From positions 1-10,098 of the forward strand of contig JBBKWJ010000133.1 in NCBI GenBank assembly GCA_037968895.1: 10,098 bases of DNA, written 5' to 3'. Below are positions 1-3,838 of this stretch, in pieces. Under the pieces are notes generated by a model. The model saw only the letters and a list, made by a program, of their open reading frames with translations, had not been told where the DNA came from and ran no database searches. The stretch comes from JBBKWJ01 sp037968895 (lineage in GTDB: Bacteria > Actinomycetota > Acidimicrobiia > Acidimicrobiales > SZUA-35). Position numbers and translations under genes: made by a program. The stretch's first letter is position 1; every line of letters starts with the position of its first letter.

Positions 1-302
1 GCCACCAGGTAGGCGCCCGGTATGGAACCTGGCCCGCCGAAGGACTCACCCCAGGCCTCGATCGCCGCACTGGCCGTCGGCGCGGCGCCGAGCAAAACCA
101 GCCCAGCTGCAACTGGGCTGGTCGGACTCCGCCATGCGACGAACACACCAAGAGCGACGCTGAAACTCGCAACCATCGCCAACAACCAATCCGGCGACTC
201 GCCAGCCGCTTGGAACTCGATCGCCGCCATGACCGCCAAGGCAGCGACGTACAAACACACCGCTAGGACCAAGGCCCGTTGCGATGTCCGTGGCAATTTC
301 AC
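1..302 (-). CDS. Polytopic membrane protein, 3' end beyond the window
   Basis: An open frame begins at a GTG codon (300-302) and runs leftward through the window edge with no stop, giving 100 residues of a longer protein. Three hydrophobic segments are visible at about residues 9-28, 38-57 and 63-82. A basic start (KLPRTSQR) and a WRSP turn lie between helices 2 and 3. Spaced helices followed by a WR-P turn resemble the N-terminal sensor region of some actinobacterial histidine kinases, but no catalytic part is visible, so no function is assigned. The GTG was chosen because no ATG is in frame upstream; the only ribosome-site hint is a weak GATGAAGAA just before it. Competing frames here give low-complexity Arg/Ala-rich products. 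The gene is divergent from the membrane protein starting at 425, sharing a 122-bp gap. Confidence 0.62.
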   Translation of the reverse strand, partial: MKLPRTSQRALVLAVCLYVAALAVMAAIEFQAAGESPDWLLAMVASFSVALGVFVAWRSPTSPVAAGLVLLGAAPTASAAIEAWGESFGGPGSIPGAYLV

Positions 303-412
303 TTCTTCATCTTCGCCGACATTTGAGCATGCTGCCTCCGTGCCAGCGCGTAGGCGCAGACACGCCGCCGAATCCAGGGCCAGCACCGATGCACGGCAGG
401 CCTTGCGCTCCT

Positions 413-418
413 TACCTT
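413..418 (+). promoter_or_regulatory. Possible -10 box for a leaderless transcript
   Basis: TACCTT fits the TANNNT pattern and ends six bases before the ATG at 425, which would put the transcription start at or next to the start codon. No clear -35 box is seen about 17-18 bp upstream. Leaderless genes are common in actinobacteria, and this would explain the absent Shine-Dalgarno sequence. The match is short and may be chance. Confidence 0.3.
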
Positions 419-424
419 GGCGAC

Positions 425-760
425 ATGAACCTTATCCTCCTGATCATCGCCCCATTCCCCCTCGGCTTCTTCCTGCGCAACAGGACGGCAGCCTTCATCG
501 CCTACATCTCAGCGGCCCAGTTCATCTTCACGTTCCAGACAGCCTGGCTCCTGCTGGACTGGGGAGGAGGCGACCAAGCGGCCTTTGGTGGCCCGTTCCC
601 CGACCACGACCTCGGCCAGGTCTTCGGATACGCCGCGGTCAACGCCATCATCTTCGTAGCCGGGCTCGGCCTCCTCACCCTCGGTGCCCGGCTTGGGCGG
701 AGCCGTCGAAACAACGTCAACCGAGTCGAGTTGACGCATTTGACATCGACGTGGACTTGA
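425..760 (+). CDS. Small three-helix membrane protein, unknown function
   Basis: The product has 111 residues. Hydrophobic stretches lie at about residues 2-17, 22-45 and 67-88, so it is probably an integral membrane protein with a short basic loop (RNR, 18-20) after helix 1. A Gly/Asp/Pro-rich loop (47-65) separates helices 2 and 3, and the tail is basic (RSRR, 92-95) and polar. The ATG at 425 was preferred to the upstream ATG at 284 because the extra 47 residues would be Pro/Arg-rich and unlike a real N terminus, whereas MNLILLIIAP starts a helix directly. No Shine-Dalgarno sequence precedes it, but a TACCTT hexamer at 413-418 sits where a leaderless -10 box would be. I recall similar short proteins in actinobacterial genomes, without a known role. 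It converges on the 2TM protein at 969-1250. Confidence 0.78.
   Translation: MNLILLIIAPFPLGFFLRNRTAAFIAYISAAQFIFTFQTAWLLLDWGGGDQAAFGGPFPDHDLGQVFGYAAVNAIIFVAGLGLLTLGARLGRSRRNNVNRVELTHLTSTWT
715..736. repeat. Perfect 7-bp inverted repeat in the gene tail
   Basis: CGTCAAC (715-721) and GTTGACG (730-736) are perfect reverse complements around an 8-base loop. The repeat lies within the last codons of the membrane protein gene ending at 760, in a polar tail that looks poorly constrained. It could form a 3' hairpin in the mRNA or be an operator-like palindrome; nothing decides between these. Confidence 0.4.
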
Positions 761-763
761 TCT

Positions 764-791
764 GCCAGCTTCGCGGCGGCTCGATGCTGGC
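764..791 (+). terminator. Weak hairpin just after the 425-760 gene
   Basis: GCCAGC (764-769) and GCTGGC (786-791) can pair around a 16-base loop, starting three bases after the stop codon. There is no T run after it, so it is at best a weak or Rho-assisted terminator. The 208-bp gap from 761 to 968 between the convergent genes holds no coding frame that I can defend. Confidence 0.28.
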
Positions 792-968
792 GCACTACGG
801 GCCCCTTTCTCTCGTTGCTGGAGCCTGCGAACGTCTGGCAGCGTGTCTGCTTCGTCGGACCCGACCGCGTTACAAGGCTCAGCGTGAAGAACTGGCTGAA
901 GTCGTTGTCTTCGTAGTTGCCGAACGGGGCGCACCGCTTGAAACCGGGCATCGCGCCGTCGCTACCGG

Positions 969-1250
969 TCAGCGGCTCAACGTGTCGTGCGGACCGTGCC
1001 GTCGCATCTCGGCTTCGATGTCCTCCTCGGTCATTGGTTTCCGGAAGTAGACGGTGAAGGCGTGGGAGACCAAGCCGATACCCCAGCCAACTATGGGCCA
1101 GATCGGCCAAAAGTAGCCAGCTCCGGTCGCGGCCCAGATAATGATGAGCATTGTGTTCACGACGGCGAATACGCCTAGGTGGAGGCGGAACTCCCGCTTG
1201 GCGCCCAGTCGTCGGATGGCGGCTCTGCGCTGGTCGTCAATGGCGGTCAT
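969..1250 (-). CDS. 2TM domain-containing membrane protein
   Basis: The 93-residue product has two transmembrane helices at about residues 24-43 and 48-68 and basic, charged ends. The pattern is typical of the 2TM domain family: a charged REFRLHLG run before helix 1, an aromatic PIWPIVGWGIGL turn into helix 2, and an HAF after it. The family occurs widely in bacteria, alone or attached to signalling domains, and has no established activity. This copy is a stand-alone minimal form of normal length with a short C-terminal charged helix (MTEEDIEAEMRRHG, 73-86). The ATG at 1250 is the natural start, with a weak AGTGAG ribosome-site candidate upstream. It reads on the minus strand, convergent with the 425-760 gene. 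The 285 bp from 1251 to 1535 upstream should hold its promoter, but I cannot point to clear -10/-35 boxes. Confidence 0.9.
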   Translation of the reverse strand: MTAIDDQRRAAIRRLGAKREFRLHLGVFAVVNTMLIIIWAATGAGYFWPIWPIVGWGIGLVSHAFTVYFRKPMTEEDIEAEMRRHGPHDTLSR

Positions 1251-1424
1251 GGGTTGCTCACTTTCGTCGATGGTGATAGGACCGATTCGTCCTCAGTGTC
1301 TTGTTAAATAGTCCACCCGACCGGGTCCGAACGACCAGAGTCGAAGGTCCACTCGGGGTGGGCAGCGGACCATTGCTCTTAACGCGACCACCGCTGCCTG
1401 ATTTGATCAGCTACCGGAAAGGTC

Positions 1425-1439
1425 CGACCCCGAGGGTCG
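1425..1439. repeat. Short GC-rich inverted repeat CGACCC/GGGTCG
   Basis: CGACCC (1425-1430) and GGGTCG (1434-1439) are perfect inverted arms around three bases. It lies about 97 bp beyond the stop of the minus-strand repeat-protein gene and upstream of the 2TM gene. It could be a regulator site for the latter or a weak terminator for the former. No T run follows, and three-base loops in GC-rich DNA arise easily. Confidence 0.25.
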
Positions 1440-1535
1440 AGACGCTGGAGGAACTCCGCTCCCACCGCGAGATCGAAGCCAGGCGACACAGCGTCGAATG
1501 ATCCGGCGCGATCTTACGCCGTTTGCCAGCGTCGG

Positions 1536-1847
1536 CTACTTGCCGCGGTCTCGGCACCAGTCACGCAGGGGGATGTCGTCCACGTGCAATATCTTGCCGT
1601 GGCTGCGGACCGACAGAATTGACCTGGCTGAGCCGAAACTTAGGATGGAACCGGCCGAAGCTATCGACAAGATGCTGCCGGCCGACCCCACCGAGAGCAT
1701 GCAACCCGCTGACCCGAGCGACATGATTGAGCCGACGGAGAACGCCGATTGGATCGAGCGAGTCGAACAGAACGAACGAATGGACCTTGTGGAGAATTGC
1801 GACGTAGCGGACTCGTGACCGACCGCCGCCAGTTTCAGTCTGGACAT
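1536..1847 (-). CDS. Serine-rich nonapeptide-repeat protein, unknown function
   Basis: The product has 103 residues, of which residues 19-90 are eight consecutive 9-residue repeats with the consensus S-(A/T)-(G/R)-S-I-L-S-x-x. Serine recurs every third residue in most repeats, and positions 5, 6 and 8 are mostly hydrophobic. Such regularity suggests a small parallel beta-solenoid or a repetitive surface, but this is inference. There is no signal peptide or clear membrane helix. The tail (91-103) is charged and carries a Trp-Cys pair. I have seen similar serine-rich repeats in actinobacterial hypothetical proteins but know no function. The ATG at 1847 is chosen because an AAGGGGTGAAGG ribosome site precedes it directly and the repeats follow soon after; codons end mostly in G or C. 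The reverse strand also has an open frame here, a mirror effect of the 27-bp period. Confidence 0.78.
   Translation of the reverse strand: MSRLKLAAVGHESATSQFSTRSIRSFCSTRSIQSAFSVGSIMSLGSAGCMLSVGSAGSILSIASAGSILSFGSARSILSVRSHGKILHVDDIPLRDWCRDRGK
1578..1793 (-). repeat. Eight degenerate 27-bp tandem repeats (coding)
   Basis: Eight in-frame units of 27 bp encode the nonapeptide repeats. Units 4-7 are the most alike (SAG- or SAR-type starts followed by ILS or MLS), while the first two and the last have drifted. Codons differ between units (TCG, TCA, TCC and AGC for serine), so selection appears to have kept the protein pattern while the DNA diverged. This argues against a recent replication-slippage array. 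Confidence 0.8.
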
Positions 1848-2038
1848 GCCTTCACCCCTTCTCCGGCTGCCGCGGACGCACGGAGTTTGATCCCCGGGAT
1901 GTCCCAAGCTTCGCGGATGCGCCCGCTGAGATCCACATTCGCCTGCTGGGCTGATTGGGAGGGCTTGATGGCGTGACTCCTTTCCGTAACAGCATGATGA
2001 GCCACGCTGATGGCAACGACCAGGGCCGAATGTCCCAC
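1835..2038 (-). CDS. Doubtful small ORF overlapping the repeat-protein start
   Basis: A 67-codon frame from a GTG at 2038 overlaps the start of the nonapeptide-repeat gene by 13 bp, a layout that would allow translational coupling. The second half reads like plausible protein (residues around DLSGRIREAWDIPGIKL), while the first half does not resemble a known family. A strong GGAAAGGAG ribosome-site-like sequence lies inside the frame (about 1977-1985, minus strand), but the codon at the right distance is ATC, not a normal start. The frame may therefore be a decayed gene, or the upstream part of an originally longer one. I do not recognise it. The rest of 1848-2164 holds only the direct repeats and a hairpin listed separately. 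Confidence 0.25.
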   Translation of the reverse strand: MGHSALVVAISVAHHAVTERSHAIKPSQSAQQANVDLSGRIREAWDIPGIKLRASAAAGEGVKACPD

Positions 2039-2097
2039 CCGAAGCGACAGCTGGACAAGTCAGCCAGCCGGTGCGAGACCGGACCTCCACGGCCACC

Positions 2098-2124
2098 TAT
2101 TTGAGATGACAGGTATTTGAAATG
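2098..2124. repeat. Direct 11-bp repeats with a partial palindrome
   Basis: TATTTGAGATG (2098-2108) and TATTTGAAATG (2114-2124) are direct repeats with one mismatch and a 5-bp spacer, a 16-bp period. The second copy also sits inside an imperfect inverted repeat, CAGG...ATTTGAAAT...CCTG (about 2110-2129). They are AT-rich within GC-rich surroundings, upstream of the minus-strand ORFs that end at 1835 and 1536, and so could be an operator for them. No family is assigned. Confidence 0.4.
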
Positions 2125-2135
2125 TCCTGACCCGC

Positions 2136-2157
2136 ACTCAGGAGCGGAACACTGAGT
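2136..2157 (-). terminator. Hairpin just after the first lipoprotein gene
   Basis: ACTCAG (2136-2141) and CTGAGT (2152-2157) form a perfect 6-bp stem with a 10-base loop, beginning seven bases beyond the stop codon of the minus-strand lipoprotein gene. No T run follows on the minus strand, so intrinsic termination would be weak. Its position is the main support. Confidence 0.35.
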
Positions 2158-2164
2158 TCCTCGA

Positions 2165-2689
2165 TTAGCAGGCGTCCCAGTGCCAGTTCCCATCGGAAAA
2201 CAGCCACGGCTGGTCGACGTAGGTGAAAATGAACTCCCCTGAGCCGGTGTGGGTGTCGCCGGAGATAGCGGCCGTGTCGCCGTCGATCTCAGCGCTGATG
2301 TTCGACGCTGTGGCCCCGGGAGCCTCGAGGGCGTAGCCAGCGACAATTTCGCGATAATCAGCCTCGGGTATGATGTTCTGGCATCGGTCCGAGACCGTGT
2401 TCCATGCCTGGTCGGCGTCACCGACGCCAAACGCAACTGTGTAGGCCGCGAAGTCGTCATCGGGCGCTGGAAGGGTTTCGTCTTCGATGTCTGGTTCAGC
2501 CGTGGTTTCGACCACGGGGGTCGTTGTGGTCACAGTTAATTGCTCGTCTGCGGTTACGGTGATCGCTTCCGACCCGCACGCTGCTGCGACGATCGCCAAA
2601 AGGCTGAGCATGGTTAGAAGCAGTAGTGATCGGCGTCGAGCTGTCTTCAAGCCCTCGATTGACTTCGTTGGCTTTTCGGTTCCGTCCAT
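2165..2689 (-). CDS. NTF2-like lipoprotein, copy A of a tandem pair
   Basis: The 174-residue product has a lipoprotein signal: a basic start ending in RRR (18-20), a hydrophobic stretch (21-35) and the lipobox VAAAC with the acceptor Cys38. A Thr/Glu-rich linker (43-75) follows. The compact domain (about 80-174) has AWNTVSDRCQN, an ADY motif and a final GNW-WDAC, resembling small NTF2/SnoaL-like extracytoplasmic domains of actinobacterial lipoproteins. Cys103 and Cys174 could form a disulfide. I infer a membrane-anchored extracytoplasmic binding or sensor protein with no enzyme activity evident. An AGAAGGA ribosome site precedes the ATG. It aligns without gaps with copy B (2999-3538), with about 37 differences in 174 positions by hand count. 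The promoter carries the three-part TGTGATG operator and a 22-bp palindrome. Confidence 0.94.
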   Translation of the reverse strand: MDGTEKPTKSIEGLKTARRRSLLLLTMLSLLAIVAAACGSEAITVTADEQLTVTTTTPVVETTAEPDIEDETLPAPDDDFAAYTVAFGVGDADQAWNTVSDRCQNIIPEADYREIVAGYALEAPGATASNISAEIDGDTAAISGDTHTGSGEFIFTYVDQPWLFSDGNWHWDAC

Positions 2690-2713
2690 GGTGATTCCTT
2701 CTGTTTGGATTTA

Positions 2714-2735
2714 TTGAAGACGCAGGCGTCTTCAA
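2714..2735. promoter_or_regulatory. 22-bp near-perfect palindrome in the copy A leader
   Basis: TTGAAGACGC (2714-2723) and GCGTCTTCAA (2726-2735) are perfect 10-bp inverted arms around two bases. The palindrome lies between the putative promoter and the ATG at 2689, where a repressor would block transcription or an mRNA hairpin could form. In the paralog's leader the matching site (3565-3580) keeps only GACGC-AA-GCGTC plus an outer pair. The two copies may therefore be regulated differently. Confidence 0.6.
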
Positions 2736-2739
2736 CTGC

Positions 2740-2778
2740 CATCACATAGTCCTGAAAGCACATTACAACCGCATCACA
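2740..2778 (-). promoter_or_regulatory. Candidate SARP operator/promoter of copy A
   Basis: On the minus strand TGTGATG (2778-2772) is followed after 4 bp by TGTAATG (2767-2761) and after 14 more bases by TGTGATG (2746-2740). The first two heptamers repeat at 11 bp, the layout described for SARP-family operators such as those of ActII-ORF4 and AfsR. GACTAT (2751-2746), nine bases after the second heptamer, fits a degenerate -10 box. The same spacings occur upstream of the BTAD regulator gene (3730-3768). Confidence 0.6.
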
Positions 2779-2880
2779 GAAGCAGATCTGTAGCGAAGAG
2801 GCCAGTCAACAGCAGCGCGGGTTGGATCGATCTCCGGCGGTCTGCATGTAATTGAGTCCGACGGAACGCCCGTTAATATT

Positions 2881-2901
2881 AGCACCGATCGGGGCGGTGC
2901 T
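2881..2901 (-). terminator. Likely terminator of the copy B lipoprotein gene
   Basis: AGCACCG (2881-2887) and CGGTGCT (2895-2901) form a perfect 7-bp GC-rich stem with a 7-base loop. On the minus strand it is followed by AATATTAA, an AT-rich tail as expected for a Rho-independent terminator, though not a pure T run. It lies about 98 bp after the copy B stop and before the copy A promoter, so it would separate the two transcription units. The rest of 2806-2998 shows nothing further. Confidence 0.5.
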
Positions 2902-2998
2902 CCGTTCGAATGTGCTGGCACTGAGCAGACAACAAATGCGCGAGACCATTCGAATCATGGCATTAATCTCGACCGCTTCTGGGGTCCGAATTCTTTCG

Positions 2999-3538
2999 CT
3001 AGTCGATCAAGAAATCGCAAGCGTCCCAGTACCAGTTCCCATCGGAAAACAACCACTTCTGACCGTCGTAATTCCAAATGAATTCTCCTGAGCCTTTATG
3101 GATGTCGTAGCTGATTGCGGCTGTGACGCCGTCGATCTCAGCGGTGATGTTCGACGCTACTTGCCCGGGATTCTCTTCAGCCGAGCTAGCGACGATCGCC
3201 GGATAATCGGCCTCGGGGATGATGTTCTGGCATCGATCCGAGACAGTGTTCCATGCCTGGTCGGCGTCACCGACGCCAAACGCTGCTGCGAACGCCATGA
3301 CATCGGCGTCGGGCGCCGGAAGAGTTTCGTCTTCGATGTCTGGTGCAACCGTCGTTTCGACCGCAAGGGTCGTTGTGGTCACAGCTGATTGCTCGTCTGC
3401 GGTTACGGTGACCGCTTCCGACCCGCACGCGGCTGCGATGATCGCCAGAAGGCTGACCATTGTCAGGAGCAGTGGTGATCGGCGTCGAGCTGTCTTCAAG
3501 CCCTCGATTGACCTCGTTGGCTTTTCGGTTCCGTTCAT
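2999..3538 (-). CDS. NTF2-like lipoprotein, copy B of a tandem pair
   Basis: The 179-residue product has the same plan as copy A: RRR (18-20), a hydrophobic signal core, lipobox IAAAC with Cys38, a Thr-rich linker and an NTF2/SnoaL-like domain with AWNTVSDRCQN and GNWYWDAC. It is five residues longer (DFLID) because the stop position has shifted. Substitutions cluster in the middle and late part of the domain (about residues 112-160: YPAIVASSAEEN against YREIVAGYALEA, and FIWNYDGQK against FIFTYVDQP), while the signal peptide and the VGDADQAWNT block are nearly unchanged. This suggests the exposed binding face has diverged. The AGAAGGA ribosome site fixes the ATG at 3538. The gene is divergent from the 1785-residue regulator gene across a 300-bp gap, and a hairpin at 2881-2901 probably ends its transcript. 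Confidence 0.94.
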   Translation of the reverse strand: MNGTEKPTRSIEGLKTARRRSPLLLTMVSLLAIIAAACGSEAVTVTADEQSAVTTTTLAVETTVAPDIEDETLPAPDADVMAFAAAFGVGDADQAWNTVSDRCQNIIPEADYPAIVASSAEENPGQVASNITAEIDGVTAAISYDIHKGSGEFIWNYDGQKWLFSDGNWYWDACDFLID

Positions 3539-3654
3539 GATGTTTCCTTCTGTTTGGGTTTGTAAAGACGCAAGCGTCCTCTACTGCCCTCACATAGTCC
3601 TGAAAGTACATTACAGCCACATCACAGAAGCAGATCTGATTGCGGAGAGGCCAG
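3014..3654 (-). repeat. Duplicated unit, copy B (gene plus promoter)
   Basis: This is the partner of 2165-2805 at a constant 849-bp offset. Similarity stops just past the GAGGCCAG upstream and near the stop codon of copy A, where copy B reads five codons further. No flanking insertion sequence or target-site repeat is seen, so simple tandem duplication with later divergence is the likeliest origin. Confidence 0.88.
3588..3626 (-). promoter_or_regulatory. Candidate SARP operator/promoter of copy B
   Basis: On the minus strand TGTGATG (3626-3620), then 4 bp, TGTAATG (3615-3609), then 14 bases, TGTGAGG (3594-3588). Spacing is identical to copy A, with the third element weakened by one base. GACTAT again follows nine bases after the second heptamer. 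As part of the duplicated unit it is not independent evidence beside copy A. Confidence 0.58.
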
Positions 3655-3729
3655 CGGGTGGCTGTGGCACTTGGCTGCATGTGTTTACCGAATCCTGTTG
3701 ATCACATTGTTTCGGCTGCTCCAGAGCGT

Positions 3730-3768
3730 TGTGATGCGTTTGTGATGTCCCTCGCCCAAGGTGTGATC
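3730..3768 (+). promoter_or_regulatory. Candidate SARP operator/promoter of the regulator gene
   Basis: TGTGATG (3730-3736), 4 bp, TGTGATG (3741-3747), 14 bp, TGTGATC (3762-3768). The surrounding sequence is unrelated to the lipoprotein promoters, yet heptamer and spacing (11 and 21 bp) are the same. CAAGGT (3757-3762), nine bases after the second heptamer, is a possible weak -10 box. A further TGTGATC lies on the minus strand at 3706-3700. Autoregulation by the SARP domain encoded just downstream is the natural reading. Confidence 0.6.
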
Positions 3769-3800
3769 AGACCGAGAAGGTGTTCCGAACTCTGCTGACA

Positions 3801-3820
3801 GGCGGGCAACGGAACCCGCC
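3801..3820 (+). promoter_or_regulatory. GC hairpin directly before the regulator's ribosome site
   Basis: GGCGGG (3801-3806) and CCCGCC (3815-3820) form a 6-bp all-GC stem with an 8-base loop, ending four bases before the AGAGGAG ribosome site (3825-3831) of the ATG at 3839. A competing outer pairing TTCCG (3783-3787) with CGGAA (3810-3814) is possible. It may tune translation or act as a leader attenuator; no ligand-binding fold is recognised. Confidence 0.4.
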
Positions 3821-3838
3821 AGGCAGAGGAGCCAGCAC

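Larger units (their letters stand above)
2165..2805 (-). repeat. Duplicated unit, copy A (gene plus promoter)
   Basis: This segment matches 3014-3654 at a constant offset of 849 bp with no length change, from the end of the coding region through about 115 bp of upstream DNA ending at GGCCAG. The promoter region is as conserved as the coding region (TCACATAGTCCTGAAAG and CAGAAGCAGATCTG are identical in both copies). This shows that gene and control region were duplicated as one unit. Confidence 0.88.

Noticed and set aside
22..1050. A 342-codon plus-strand frame across the first kilobase
   Set aside because: It runs antisense to the GTG-started membrane protein and out of frame over the 425-760 gene, and its product is Arg/Pro-rich with no recognisable domain. 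It is a GC-driven shadow.
502..1110. Minus-strand 202-codon frame covering the 761-968 gap
   Set aside because: It overlaps the 2TM gene and is antisense to the 425-760 gene, and the product shows no family pattern. The gap itself shows no convincing gene.
1498..1818. Plus-strand frame with repeated EPADP-type units
   Set aside because: It is the antisense mirror of the 27-bp coding repeats. The minus-strand frame has the better ribosome site and a cleaner nonapeptide pattern, though the choice is not absolutely certain.
2905..2955. Two TTCGAAT palindromic words 44 bp apart between the lipoprotein genes
   Set aside because: They are short words with no matching flanks or spacing pattern, within chance expectation.
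2740..3768. CRP/GlxR-type sites (TGTGA half-sites)
   Set aside because: CRP-family operators need inverted TGTGA-N6-TCACA. Here the half-sites are direct repeats at 11 and 21 bp, which fits SARP layout instead. The TGATCACA near 3698-3706 lacks the proper partner.
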